Of a DNA stretch of 64,000 nt, positions 12,190 through 25,148 are shown piece after piece. Position 1 is the first letter of the stretch. The number at the start of each line of letters is the position of its first letter. Source of the DNA: Petrolisthes cinctipes (lineage: Eukaryota; Arthropoda; Malacostraca; Decapoda; Porcellanidae); assembly GCA_033782935.1 (NCBI GenBank), contig JAWQEG010001350.1, positions 195,001 to 259,000 of the forward strand, given 5' to 3'. The notes beneath the pieces were generated by a model. The model did not search any database, had not been told where the DNA came from, and saw nothing but the letters and a program-made list of their open reading frames with translations. The translations under genes and the position numbers were made by a program.

Positions 12190-12330
12190 TCCGCTGCCGG
12201 AGACGGATCTTGACACCCTTGGATCACATATTAAGAAGAGACACATCCAGCCATGGATCACCTATTAAGACAACCACACCCAGCCATGGATCACCTATTA
12301 AGGAGAGACACATCCAGCCATGGATCACCT
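12190..12330 (+). repeat. ~35-bp repeat downstream of the kinase-like gene
   Basis: CCAGCCATGGATCACCTATT recurs about four times with AAGAGACACAT or AAGACAACCAC spacers. Confidence 0.8.
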
Positions 12331-12399
12331 AATAATGTACAGCATTCAGTCTTGTAACTGTAGTTTCTGGATCAGTTAATTAATATTATTTTGTTTTTC

Positions 12400-13000
12400 A
12401 TTGAATATATTGTATAATATATTATTTTGTTACAGTACCTCAAGTACTGTACAACTTGCCTAAAAGAATCTTTTACTGTTTACATATTTGTTTGTCATGT
12501 TTGGAATATCTAAGGATTCTGAGTTATGTTACTATAGTTTATTAATATACAGTATTGTACAATATATTACTTTGTTGGTAATCTCAAGTTCTGTACAACT
12601 AAAAGAATCTTCTACTCTATATATATATATATTGCTGATAATATGGTGGATAACCTCAAGTACAACTACCAGTATTCAATGTAAGATTATCTAAGGATTG
12701 TGAGTTTTGTTTGTGTATTAGTCTATATAAATCAACTAATATTAATGTGTTGTTAATCTTAAGTACAGCAGGTACCAGTATTCTATTTGGTTTTTGCAAT
12801 GTATTTTCTTTGGTTTTGTTACATTTTCAATTATTACAGCATTATATTTGTTTTGTAATGTACCATCTTTTAATAATAATAATAATAATAATAATAATAG
12901 TTGTTTTATCATTTCATCCACTATACTCATTACAAATTATATAATTATACAAGGCGACTATGCCAACACAGTGCCAGAGGACAGAGTCACACAGACATAA
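12400..13000 (+). repeat. 3' flank shared with the 518-aa RFX-like gene
   Basis: Degenerate repeats containing TCTAAGGATTxTGAGTT, ACAACTAAAAGAATCTTCTA and ATATAAATCAACTAATATTA. The same blocks occur in reverse complement at about 55260-55960, downstream of the minus-strand gene ending at 56480. An (AAT)n run lies near 12873-12898. Confidence 0.65.
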
Positions 13001-13423
13001 CCCTCTATAAAAAAAGTAATGTTATATAACCTAATATTATATAGCCTCTGTCAACACAGACAACACAGACATAACCCTCTATAAAAAAAAAGTAATATTA
13101 TATAGCCTAATAGACTATAAACCTAAGATAGATGTTAGTTTATTATTCAACTGTGTAATATCCTGGTTTATAGAAGTAGATACAGTTTTAATTGACTATT
13201 AATGTGATATTTTGTTGAACAGTATAACAGATTGTATTGTATGTAAATAAGGGTGAGTCTCATGGGTGTCTTTATCTACCTAACCTCACCCTTATCTTAG
13301 TTAATTCACACTTGCTATCTACTTGTCCTGCCATCATGACTTTTAAAGGAATTAGGAAGTATAGTGTGGCTCGAAAATTGTCCCATGGCTCAGCACAGGA
13401 ACACCGGTTGAAAGTTACTGTTC

Positions 13424-13940
13424 TGAGGTGTTGAGTTAATTATATACTGGTACTGATATGAAGCACCAACATAGTGTTATACTCTGAGGTGTTGAGTTAA
13501 TTGTATACTGGTACTGATATGAAGCACCAACATAGTGTTATACTCTGAGGTGTTGAGTTACGGTAATAATTATATACTGATATGAAGCACCAACAAAAGT
13601 ATGGTGTTATGGGGAATTTCCTTCCTTCATAACCTTGACCTTGAAAAGTCACGAGTGTCCTTGTGGCCATACACTCACCTCTATGTACCTCTACAATAAG
13701 GGTTATTGTTGGTTAGTATAAGTCATACATTCACCTCTATGTCCCTCTACAATAAGGGTTATTGTTGGTCAGTGTTTCTAGTCATACATTCACCTCTATG
13801 TACCTATACAATAAGGGTTATTGTTGGTCAGTGTTTCTAGTCATACACTCACCTCTATGTACCTCTACAATAAGGGTTATTGTTGGCCTGTGTTACTAGT
13901 CTTGGTTCCTTTACATTCAATAAGGGTTATAATGGACTGT
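13424..13940. repeat. Two adjacent tandem-repeat blocks (~60 bp units)
   Basis: 13424-13610 repeats CTGAGGTGTTGAGTTA with GATATGAAGCACCAACA (three copies). 13650-13940 repeats CACCTCTATGTACCTCTACA with ATAAGGGTTATTGTTGG (four to five copies). The region 13940-14650 has only an AT run near 14030 and no gene. Confidence 0.85.
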
Positions 13941-14658
13941 CCTTTCCCTATAACACTAACCTTGAAAAGTCCGAGGTGTTCTTGTGGTCATAACCATTAT
14001 ACCATAGCCAATCAACAAACAGTAAGGTATATATATATATATATACACCCTTTGAGGCTCCTCCCTGTACCCATCTTTCAACCAATAATGTTTGAGGATT
14101 TGGATTACGTGCCATATCCATAGCCAGTAAGAAATAAACAAAGTTTTATAGTATATACAGTACCCTTCCAGCCAATAGTGTTAAAGTTTACAGTTACACA
14201 TCATCAAAGTACACACAGGTATTAATAATTGTACCTGTGACCAAGAGAAGTGATGCTGTTAAGATGGTCATAATAGTGTAAAACGAGAAGATAAAGTAGT
14301 AATACATTGGAAATATATAGGACACCCTGGGAATTATTGTTATTATGAATGTATTGGTACCCGCACCCGGTGTTAACAAAGTGAGCTGTGTCAGTCTTGG
14401 TCCTCACAAATCACTTTAATTCTCAGCCATCCTAGTCCTATTGTCCTTATAACATATCCCAGGAATATCTCTAGTGCTCAGTGGATCGCAGTAAGTGTGC
14501 GCTGAGGGGATATAATATCTGTGTGAAGTGACATTACAAATTATAAATATTACGGTCTGGGTTCAGGCATCGAGCTGTTACAAGATAGCTGCTGTCACTG
14601 TGTGTGTGTGTGAGGTAAATAACATCTTATTAATGTGAAGTTGCCGCACCAGTGAACT

Positions 14659-17317
14659 ATGGTAAAAGAGAAAGAGAGAATGCAGGAGGATCGGCAGAGC
14701 AGGATAGAAGAAGGATTAAATTCAGGGGTGAAGGAAAAAGGGAAGACTCCGAAAATGGAGACATCGTGTGTGGAACATGCAACAAGAAGGAGTCTAATTA
14801 GGGATTGAGTAACCAACAAAACTGGCTGCAGAGTGATATAATATTATGTGAAATATGGTACCATGCAGGATGCCAGAAGGTAACAACTGAAAAGTACAAG
14901 GCTTATGTAGCTGATAGAAGTAAGGAAACGTGGTTTTGTTTAAACTGTAAAGGTGATAATTTAAAAGGCATAAAAAAAAAAAAAGCAAACCAGCAGCTGA
15001 TAAAGGAGAATATGTTGCTAAAGTAAGAAAACCAAGATCTTAAGCAGATAACTGAAAAAATGAAAAGTAACTTTGGTAACATGAGGGAAGAAATGAGTCA
15101 ATTGGCTGGTGAGATAAAAAAGCAAATTAGGGTAGAGATTAGAGAGGAGATGGTAGAGGAAAAAGAAGAGAAAATGCAGTGCAATTTAGTTACTTTCAAT
15201 CTTAAGGAATAGGAAGGTGAAGATACAGAGAGTAAGTTAGAATTAGAAAAAGCTGTATGTGCTAACCTCTTCTTGGAAGAGATTAGGCTGGATGACGTAG
15301 AAATAAAGTCGGTGCAGAGAATTGGTCAAAAACAAGGGCCTAGGCCATCTCTCAATCAACCAAATAGGAGCAAACCAGCAGAGGAGGGAGGAGAAGAGGA
15401 ACTTGTTGAAAACAACCAAGGAGTGAGAAACCAAGAGGAAACCCGTGAGTGGTCAAAAGCCTAGACCTTTACTGGTCAAACTCAAAACAGCAAAAATGAA
15501 ATAGAGCATTCTGAAGAATGCAAAAATTTAAAAAAATACCAAGATATGGGAGTTCTCCGAGATATCCATTGTGCCTGACCTAATACGTAAAGAAAGAGAG
15601 ACAGACAAGATACTGAGGATGGCACTAAAAGAAAAAAAGAGACAATGGCGAAGAAGGCTGGTACATAAGCAGAAGACAACTTCTCAGGAAGACCTTTCAC
15701 AAAAGCAGCAGAAACTGGACCACACATAAATAACAAAAACAATAATAGCGAAGTAGAGATTAGGATTAAGAAGCTAGACAGTAAGTTAATAAACATACAA
15801 GGACTGATGCAAATAAAATTTATAGAGCTACAACAAGAAATCAAATAAAATACAATCTACTGTATCACAGAAACGCAAAGGAAATGGGAAAACATTGATC
15901 TACCAAACAACCTACACCATACTTTTTCTATGAGGGAGCTGGAGGACAAGAAAGGAGGAGGACTGTCCATTATTTATAGCAAACATAGTGAAATTGAAAT
16001 AATGAAAGACACAAAGACATTCTTCACACAAAATGCAAAGTGGGAAAACTACAATTCCACATTGTTCTTGTAAACCCTGCAACCAGTGATGAAAAACAAA
16101 ATACTTATGAGGCATATCCACAACATATCGACAGGAAGTCAACCAAAATGGAAACAGGGTTCTAACCTGGGCAGAAAAATTCAATCTAACTATCCTGAAT
16201 GGGGATCTATGTTGCAAAGGGGAAACAACATGGTCCAGAGGAGAGCAAAGTAGTGCAATTGACTTCATACTTGTAAATCAAACTGTATATGAAAAATTAT
16301 GTGGCATGGAAATCGACAAGGAGGGAAAGCACTTTGACTTGTCAGATCACAACCAAATATGTGCCACTTTCAAAATAACAGTAACAAAACCATACAAAGA
16401 AAAAAGTGAAGTAAAAGAGATATCATACCTGAAAATAAATGACACAACAAAACACAGCTTTATGCAATGTATGGAAGACAAGCTAAGATCACAAACAGAA
16501 AACTTAAAAGGAAATATCATCCAGCTTAAGAACATGATGAAAGACGTGGCAAACACCCACATAATGACTAAGCTTAGGAAAAGAACAAAGGAAGAAATGC
16601 CAGAGCTAATTGAGCCAATATGGCTGACGGAGGAAATAAAATATAGAATAAGTGTAAGAAGAATCTTTAACAAAGAAAGAAGGAAGGCAGAAATAGAAGG
16701 AGACATTGAAAAAGCCAAAAGATACAAAGATATGTATGACAATCAGAGGAAGAGGGTTCAAGGAATGGCACAAGAAAGAAAGACTGCTGATGAAATTCGC
16801 AACGATCCTAATCAAAGGAAGAAAACATGGAAAAACATCAAAAGGCTAAAAGGGGAAACGATCAACTCAAAGGAAGACGTAATCATACATGACGGAGATG
16901 GAAAGCCAATAAGCAAAGAGGACACCCCAGCGAACCTGGAAACTTTCTGGAAAGCTGTGTATACAAGCCATGAAAATAAATAAACTGCATGAAGTCTGGA
17001 ATGAGGAGAAGAGAGCAGAATACGAAGGGGAACTATAAGGAAGAAGAGAGGCTGAAAGCCGAAGGATCAGCATTAACGATAGGGAGGGATACAAACTCAG
17101 AGATATACCCAAACAGCTTAGAGAGCACTATGATATGGTGTTGGAATGTGACAGCGAGAGTTATCAGCCCATGACCATTGATGAAACTCGAATCTCAGCG
17201 AGGGACGTCAAAATGCAGTTGAGGAAAATAAAAAACAAGAAGGCTCCAGGGCCTGATGGCATTAAGGCAGAGTTATTCAAGATATTTGAAAGTAACAAAA
17301 GAATTGCCATTTTGTAG
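14659..17317 (+). pseudogene. Decayed non-LTR retrotransposon (PHD-like ORF1, endonuclease, RT start)
   Basis: ORF1 remnant: a PHD-like finger (WYHAGCQ...WFCLNCKGDN, about 14852-14955), then a Lys/Glu-rich coiled-coil stretch (15055-15180) and a segment resembling the ORF1 RNA-binding region (15180-15350). ORF2 remnant: APE-type endonuclease pieces from about 15865 in shifting frames, with the C-terminal SDHNQIC motif near 16345. A 225-codon open stretch follows (16306-16983), then the beginning of the reverse transcriptase (KNKKAPGPDGIKAELFK, about 17236-17286). The frame stops at 17317, where a hAT-like CAGTGTTGCCAG terminus begins, so the RT core is lost. Several stops and frameshifts confirm it is dead. 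Confidence 0.8.
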
Positions 17318-17320
17318 CAG

Positions 17321-17410
17321 TGTTGCCAGATCTGGCTAGATCCCATTATTTTGCCCCGGTCATTTCCTGTACTTTACCACGGTTATTTATCGGTAGTTTG
17401 CCCAGGTTAG
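17321..17410 (+). mobile_element. Fragment starting CAGTGTTGCCAGATC
   Basis: Same terminal motif as 6257, abutting the point where the upstream RT fragment ends. No matching right end was found, so the extent is unknown. Confidence 0.35.
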
Positions 17411-17939
17411 GTCCCGGTAGTCTGCTGTGGTCTAGGTTAGGTTAGGTAAGGTCAGGCTAATTTCAAAATGCCCCATTTGAATATCTTGGAAATGGGGCAT
17501 TTGCAGAGGAAATGCCATAGAAGAATATAGTCTTAGAATGGTCTAAATAAGTGGGTAATGAAGGTAACTGCAATTCTTTCAATATTTACCCAATTATGCA
17601 TATTAATGACCCTTATAATTTCAGAATTTGCCAAACCTGATGAGGACCGAGACCAAACATCAGCTGTAACAAGAATATTACGAAGACAGTTTGTTTGATT
17701 CAGAAATCAACACACGGCCAGATAGCCTACAAAGTGATGTGTATACCTCCCAAGCCAAGGTATTATTAATTGATTTAATAATGTCTTTTTTTTCACAATT
17801 ATATCACTTTGTCTTGTCTTTTATAAGTCAAGTATGTTAAGTCCATAAGACACTATCATATTATTTTCCTAAGGTTTATACTCCACCAGTATATATCTTG
17901 AAAACTTAATGTTTAGTGTTATTGTGTGTGTCATAATAA

Positions 17940-18036
17940 TTGTTCCATGTGCTTTACAAACAGAAGGAAGCTGCCAAACATTTACAAAAGCCACCTAGTC
18001 CATATGTGGATGATTATTATTGATCTTGACTGTACG
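17940..18036. mobile_element. MITE family M1, partial right end
   Basis: AACAGAAGGAAGCTGCCAAA...TGGATGATTATTATTGATC...GACTGTA matches the right halves of 8961-9203 and 46498-46736. The left end is missing. Confidence 0.6.
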
Positions 18037-18039
18037 GTT

Positions 18040-19976
18040 GACCACAGGAATTCTTACACAGGCTATATGGAAAGAGAGGTCATTGTTCGGGAAGTACTAC
18101 AATGAATTGTCTACCAAGTAATTACTTGGTGATTGCAAAACAACAAACCTACCATAATAATAATAATAATGTTGTATTGCAGTAATGTAGTCATATATTT
18201 CCTATATGTTGTAAGCCTTCGAAAACAACAGTGTGTATGAATTCTTGTGGCCAATAGTACAGTACCTCAGCCATATACCGGTACCATGTTAATTGACTAT
18301 AGGTAGTGGTAAAAACTTACAAAGTTGGACAGATTACCCTCCACCATTCACTGTATATATGTGAAATTAGGTATATTTGTGTCATGGTAATTGCACTTAA
18401 TCAATTCTAGCTTGCTTTTTATATTATGTATTGCTGTTATAATATAAACACTTTTGTGTAATGCTGCTTCTCTGTTAAGACATAGAGCATTTACTAGAAG
18501 CCTTGTGGGTGGGTTCTCTTCCCACCTAATAAGTGGGACCAAAATGTTACGTGGGTGGGTCATCCTCCCAGCCAGTGCCACCCAACAAATGGGCCCCAAA
18601 TTAGTCCACGACCTTTACATTCTATTTTGCATGTATTTTAGTACTTGGTGTTGAGAGGAAAAACTGACCCGTCTTTGCAGTAACATTACTAGATATGTGA
18701 GAAAGTTTATACCTGTGACTACTATACTGTATACAGTTAATTGTGAGTCATTGTTTTGTGTACAGGCCTTGTAAATGTATCACATTAATGATTCTGACAC
18801 ACTACTCTCATTGAAATAGTTTAAATTGTAATTCCTGTCCTAATTATTTGACCTCAGTCAGTATGGTCTCAGAATTCAAAACAAGCTTATAAGTACAGTA
18901 CTGTACTGTTTGTAATGGTTCATGACTCCAGTACAGTACTATTAAAGCAAGTCATAATGACTGGGATTCATACAGAAAGATCTTGCCAATAATGACACAC
19001 AATAACAACTTTGACAAGAATACTGTTTACAGTACCTACTGTACTTTTGATAGTAACATTTAGATTCTCATGAATAATGGTTATTTTGCAGGAAGTGCCA
19101 TAGTGTGTCTTGGAAAGTGCTGGGACATCTCACATCTTAATTAGTTCACGTCATAATCACATTATTGGACCCCTACCCATATGTGTATATCTAACAAGGA
19201 AGTTTGGAGTATAACAGATGGTTGGTGGTGGTGACAGCAGTGAGTTGGAGAAACAAAGAAAACAAAACGAAAGATTTATCACCTGATATTTAAACAAATG
19301 CCATGAGCTTGGGGAATTTGTGGTAAATGTCGTTGTAAAATTTAAGATAAGAGACTGAGTGGTGATGATAATGTTGTGAGTTGCTCTCCTCTCTGTTGAT
19401 CTGAGTAGCCCCACCAGGTGAAAATGCAACTCGCGTGAGGCGGTAGCTGGCAGTGTAGAGCGAAAACAAGAGGGTGGTGACAGTGAAGGCAGTGAGTACT
19501 GTATATAGAGAGAAGGAATAAAAGAAAACACAGTTATTTGTATAACAAACACTGTGAGCTTGGATAACTTGTGGCAAATCTCGATGGAAATGAAAGACAA
19601 GAGACTGTAAGTGATAACATTGAAAACATAATGAGATATAGCCTAGTGGAAAATGAGAAGAGTCATAAGGGTAATATGGTGATGGTAAGGATAGAGGAGT
19701 GGTGTAGTATTGTAGTTTCCGTTCCTGCCTCAGTTTCCACCTTTCGTTTTACTCATGCATATCATCCATCACTCACAGCTAATTTTTCAACGTTATTTCA
19801 TCTTTATTATATATTTTGTTACATTGCATGATTATATGACTTATATTAACACAAATAACTTTAATAGTGAGTGAAAAGATCAGTCCATTATTTTACCCGT
19901 TATGATTTTTCAAAAAATGTTTTATGTATTCAAATCTATCCAATTTGTATCTACTAATTCTACTTAGTGTTTTTGG
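18040..19976. other. Intergenic or intronic DNA without a recognised gene
   Basis: Contains an (AAT)n run near 18154 and a diverged tandem duplication at about 19200-19330 and 19445-19600 (GAGCTTGGxxAAxTTGTGG...AGAGACTG). No convincing exon was found. It may be an intron or 5' region of the gene with exons at 20706 and 22564. Confidence 0.45.
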
Positions 19977-20235
19977 TACAGTTGGTGAAGAGAGTTTCTT
20001 TACCCCCATGGGGTCCCTCTTACCCTAGCACACACCTTGGTCAAGTAATGGAAGAGATTTATGAATTAATGATAGTAACATATATAACAATGATGATGAT
20101 AGATAAATGAATTGCCAGGACATTTTAATCATAATGTAACATAATAATTAAGCAAGAAATCATTATAATCAACTGAAGGTGTTAACTAAGGTATAGAGGG
20201 ACCCCCATGGGGATAAACTCCCTTCCACAACTGTA
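19977..20235. mobile_element. TA-target MITE, 259 bp
   Basis: Starts TACAGTTGGTGAAGAGAGTT, contains CCCCATGGGG near both ends, and finishes with the inverted copy GGGAGTTT-type / CACAACTGTA. Non-coding. Confidence 0.7.
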
Positions 20236-20705
20236 CATACCTGTTACCAATTGGTAGAGATAGGAGAGCTTCAATTATTAAAAACTAGGCAAAGTCTTGG
20301 GATGGCAGCACCAATAATCCCTTTATACAGTACCTTTACAAGTATTTTAATGTCAGGCAGATAATGTTTTCACTATAATTACCCTTTTTCAGGCCCAAAT
20401 TAGACATTATTGGTAATTATTCTACTGTAATTACATTCTCATAAAAATCAATTTAATTTTAATTTTAAGTACAATAGAGACTACCTTATTCCATGACATT
20501 TTATTGGTGTGCAGAATTACCAGGTTCATGTTGTAAAGACCATGGACCAAGGAGAAACAATCCAAGGGAAATGGAACTGTATTATGTTAAGGATTGTTGA
20601 ACATTTATATATACTGTACAGTATGTTCATGCTAATTTAATAGAAATGTAATAAAAAGTTCCAGTTCCATTACTGAATAAATATAACACTCTTTTTGTTT
20701 TCCAG

Positions 20706-20810
20706 GCAGAAGAAACTGAAGCCACCTTCAAGATGTTCAGTGACAGTGAAGTACAGAAGATTATAATTACCACACCCTCGTACAGTTCCTTGCTGACAAT
20801 CATGAATGAT
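20706..20810 (+). CDS. Internal coding exon of an unidentified host gene
   Basis: Preceded by a T-rich tract and TTTTCCAG, followed by the consensus donor GTAAGA. It is exactly 105 bp (35 codons) with phase 0 at both ends. The only long open frame reads AEETEATFKMFSDSEVQ, then KIIITTPSYSSLLTIMND. Composition is protein-like and unlike the flanking DNA. It joins in phase to the exon at 22564. I do not recognise the family; the sequence suggests a helical soluble region. Other exons must lie outside the parts I could resolve. Confidence 0.6.
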
Positions 20811-21318
20811 GTAAGAATACCTGTACACACTCATTGTCTAAAACAGACACCATTTCAGGGTGTGTATTTGTTTACAATATTTTGTCAATGTTTTGATAAG
20901 AAGCATTGTCAAGAAACACTACTTTTCAGATGGTAGTTATTTAATACAATTAGTTTGTCGTTATATTACTACAGATTCACAACATGGTAAACCCAGGGAC
21001 CCTTTGGAAACGACTAACTTTATCATTATTCACAAGGGGTCTTCTGTTAATGAAAACATTTTCTCCAATGGATCGTCTATAAAACAACATGCGAGAGATT
21101 GTGTTCAACAAGATGTGGACGTGTGTTGAGTGTAGTGGTCTGGTGGTGTTCATTATACAGTAATGTGACCATAGGATTTTTTGTTACTTATAGACTGTGC
21201 TGATATGCAGTTGTGTTAAATTGAATTGAGTGTTACTATACAGTATACAGGTATTGTACAGTATATCATAACTTCAGAACTTGTCAAGAATTAGATTATA
21301 ATTATATATTAGCTGGAG

Positions 21319-22162
21319 TACTATAGTCAACCACAAGGAAACTGGCTGGCATCTTAAGGTGGGGCTATAAGTGGGGATCTCCCTCCAAGCAGCATTGCCA
21401 CATATGGTTGTGGTCTGTCAGAATGGGAATTGCGTTCTCTCACCTGAATCTCCTTTCTCCCTCTCCTCCCTCCTTTCCTTTCTCTTTATCTGTATTTTAT
21501 GTGTCTGTCCCTCTGCATTGTGTGTCTATGTGTATTAATCTTTTATGTGTCTGTCTCTCTGCATTGTTTGTCTATGTGTATTAATCTTTTATGTGTCTGT
21601 CTCTCTGCATTGTTTGTCTATGTGTATTAATCTTTTATGTTTCTGTCCCTCTGCATTGTGTGTCTATGTGTATTAATCTTTTATGTTTCTGTCTCTCTGC
21701 ATTGTGTGTCTATGTGTATTAATCTTTTATATTTCTGTCCCTCTGCATAGTAAATTGAACATTGTACACACAGTGTGTGTGTGTGTGTGTACGAAGGGAA
21801 GACGTGATAGGATTTCGGAAGGTGCGACTATTTCTTCCGTGGTGACAATTTTCTTAATGTATGAAATTATGTGTGTGTCTGTCCAAAGCCTCAGTCCCTC
21901 TGCATAGTAAAATGAAGATTGTACACACACTGTGTGTGTGTACCTTCCATGGTGTCACGTGACCAAAGGAGAAATGACCTGTCTGACCCCATTAAATTAC
22001 TAACCTCGGACTCAGCGTGTATACAGTACAACACTGCCACATGGTGTGGTATATGATAGAGTAATGTGGGTTGGAAAGTCTAATGTGGCAATGCTGCTTG
22101 GGGTGAGATCCCCGCCTGTCGCCCCACCTTAGACGCCAGTTTCCTTGTGGTTGACTATAGTA
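21319..22162. mobile_element. 844-bp foldback MITE within the intron
   Basis: Left end TACTATAGTCAACCACAAGG and its inverted copy ending at 22162. The inverted arms run about 85 bp (CAAGCAGCATTGCCACAT is still shared at the inner end), with TA flanks. The interior includes a ~56 bp repeat (TGTGTCTGTCTCTCTGCATT, about 21490-21745, five copies) and GT runs. Non-coding. Confidence 0.75.
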
Positions 22163-22563
22163 GTTCTGTACTTGGGTGTACAGTAAGAAAGAGTGTCTGA
22201 CACTGTCTGAATTAATGTGACATAATAGTTAGAGTGTATGGATTTTACTCAAAGAGAAGGATTTACCTCCACAGTCATTATACTCATACTTATAGAATTT
22301 GTTTTTACTCAGTTTTAATCTAGTATTTGTGACCATCTTCGTCCATTATCTTTGATGCAAGTAACTCACAGAAACTTGTTGTTTAGGAACTTTATTTCAA
22401 TCTTGTACTATAGTTCTTTGGTGGCCTTTTTGCAATGTTTGTTACTGGTACATCTTGATGATTTTCTATGAAAGTGGTCAACATATACCCTGGTTGTAAC
22501 TGTACAATGAGGTATGATCACTATACTGTACAAGGAAATTAACTGTGTATTATGTACCAACAG

Positions 22564-22671
22564 TTGAGACCAGACGTGCTGGACATCTTGTACTTAAATG
22601 TCAAGTTCCAATATGAATGTGATAACAACACTGGAGCCTCAGACTACCTCTACCTGCCTCTCAGTGACAAG
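22564..22671 (+). CDS. Second coding exon of the unidentified host gene
   Basis: Preceded by ACCAACAG and followed by the donor GTAAAT. It is exactly 108 bp (36 codons), phase 0 at both ends, reading LRPDVLDILYLNVKFQYE and then CDNNTGASDYLYLPLSDK. It is in phase with 20706-20810, so a spliced message would give 71 continuous residues. The family was not identified. Confidence 0.6.
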
Positions 22672-25148
22672 GTAAATACATTGTAAATATAATATAACTA
22701 CAGACTACAACATGTGTGTTTATACTATAGTCACATTTGTGGTGCTCCTCTACCTACCTGTTGGGAACCATAAGTAATCTTTTTTATTTTTAGGAATTTT
22801 TGTCCCAGTATGACCATGTACAATGACAAGTTCTTCTTGTCACATTGGGAGTGTCATCCTTTTAATTGTAGGAATTTTTGTTCCTAAATGCTGTACAATG
22901 AGATGTTCACCTTGACATACTGGTAATGTCATACAGCCAGTGAGGATTGATGCATTAAGCCCAAGAGGTTAGTTATAAATCAGAGGATATGTTGAAAGGT
23001 ACTGGTTCACATCTGAGTTTTGTAATGTTTCATGGGTATATTTAAGCAGAGTGTATCTAACTCACTGAGAGTTGTTGTTGTTGTTGAAGTTCCTCAAGCT
23101 GTCTGGCCGAGCAGCCCCGAGCTCCTGAGGAAGATCATGGCCTGAACCGGGCTTTCCCACAGTGCCCTCAGAGAGTGTATGTTGTGTTGTTGGCGAGTGT
23201 GGTTGTGTGCGTTGCAGTCTTCAATAATGTGTTTAATAGAATGGGGTGCTGTGTTGCATCCAGGACAGGCATCCGCAATGGCTCCATCCAGCCTCTTCTG
23301 ATATGTCAGAAGGGCCGGGTGATGAATTGAGAGTGATGTAGAGGACTGTTGTGTACAGGTGGCTAAATATGAATTGTGACAAATCTTGTTGGAACGTTTA
23401 CTATATTAACATCCACAACTATTTGTAGGGACTATAAGTATGTAATACAAAAGGAAATGTAGTACCTCCCTTATGTATTACATACTTATGATCCCTATAC
23501 TTAATATACTTAACATTTCATTAAAGTTCTTGCAATTCATATTTTGCCAACTGTACATGATAATGTTGGGAGAGATGAGACCTCTGGGGTTGCCATCAGT
23601 AGTATGCAGGAGAGGCAGGCTGTCATAGAGTAGGAACTTTGATCTGTAACCTATGCACTATCGGACAATTTTGTGATTTGGTTTGAAAGAATGTACAGTA
23701 GTTTATATTCTTATTATTGAAAAATCCAAATAACAAAAATATTCCTGGTTATGGGAAAGGGTAAGGAAACAAGGAAAGGGTTCAGCTAACTTTTCTAATT
23801 GACTTACTTCACAACTTGAACTGGGAATAATAATAATATCAAGAATAAAAAAATGAGCACAATATTCATTGGATTGGTGCTAAGTTGAAGACAGCGAGGT
23901 TTTGATGTTAAAGATGCTTTCATGTGAGGTAATGGCAGGGAAGGATTCTCTATGTTTATCACCATCAGTCTGGAGGAGAATGTAACAAAACTAATGTTGA
24001 TTATCATTACAGGAAGGCAAGGATACACACAGACAAGAAAGAATAGACAATCACTCAAACAAAAACTCACATCCACATTATATCTTCACATAATAAGTAT
24101 GTACATCCACAATCCCAAGTTTCAACACCTCTGTGGTCAGTAGGAAGTTAAAGCTAAAGCTACAGATTAATCATTGGGATAAATGGTCTTTTGACATCTA
24201 TCTGTGGGACCAACATCGTATAAAGATTCAAAGCCGAGGTTGAGTTCTGCCCAGGATCATAAGAATGGAAAATACCACCCCAGTGAAAGCTACCAACAGC
24301 TTCCCAAACAGTCTCCCAGTTTATATGATACATAAAGGTGAACCTGGAAATACAATAACAAAGATTCTTGCACTATTGCCCAGCCTTAATACTTATACCC
24401 TAATATATTACATCCACAAAGTAGGTTATAACAGGTTCCTTCTCTGTTCAGTGTAAGTTCACCAGGCATGCCCCCTCTATCAAGTTTTGCTTCACTTTAA
24501 TTCTCATTACTCTACTTGACACTGTTTATCTCCTCGTATCTAAACCACAACAACTCATTGACTTATAAGCACGATTGAGGGGTTGTGATGGGCTAAAGTT
24601 ATCCGTGATATTAGTTATCCTTTCGTCCGTTGTCGCACTTGCCTACTCAGCACTTGTTTAACACACAACCTCTGCGTCAGGATTGGCACCCACGCCCTTT
24701 GCCTGCCTGCCTGCCTGTCCATCAAGAGTGATGTTTTGTAATATTCCCGTCTTCCCTGATTGGTGGGTGGCTGTGGACACTTTCCCCCTCCTCCTTCACC
24801 TTCCCTCTTTGTTTGCTGCCCTTCCCGCCTCTTCTTCCTGTATACGTACGGTAGGTAACCTTAACATGTGTACTTTAGTCCAGTGATAAGAGTACTGTAT
24901 TTATTCAGCCCTATATTACATACCTAAATATTACACGAGTAATGTGATGTCAATGGAAAAAAATCGTAATTTACTCATTTTGTAGTTTTGATTGTTGGTA
25001 TATATAATTGAAAGAAGTAAAAAAATATATACATTTATACGGAAAAAAACTAATATTTAATGTGTTGTAACTTTATATAATCCACCTGTACTGTACATCC
25101 CTCAGTATAAGTAAAAGTAAATTATATTAGGCTACTCATTGTGTACCA
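22672..25148. other. Probable intron or intergenic DNA with a LINE fragment
   Basis: Apart from the LINE remnant at 23071-23330, no exon was recognised. Two GGAATTTTTGTxCC blocks (about 22793 and 22872) are a short duplication. Confidence 0.4.
23071..23330 (-). pseudogene. 5'-truncated LINE 3' end with (CAA)n tail
   Basis: Read on the minus strand, an uninterrupted frame gives HPALLTYQKRLDGAIAD, then the zinc-knuckle-like CPGCNTAPHSIKHIIEDC, then ALWESPVQAMIFLRSSGLL and a stop at 23094-23096. This is the C-terminal knuckle region of jockey/R1-type pol proteins. The 3' side ends in a (CAA)n tail (GTT repeats at 23071-23086 on the plus strand). The frame is clean, so the insertion is fairly recent. 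Confidence 0.75.

Noticed and set aside
19157..19600. 147- and 95-codon minus frames
   Set aside because: Hydrophobic, Ser/Thr/Leu-rich translations of a diverged duplicated segment; no splice, promoter or family evidence.
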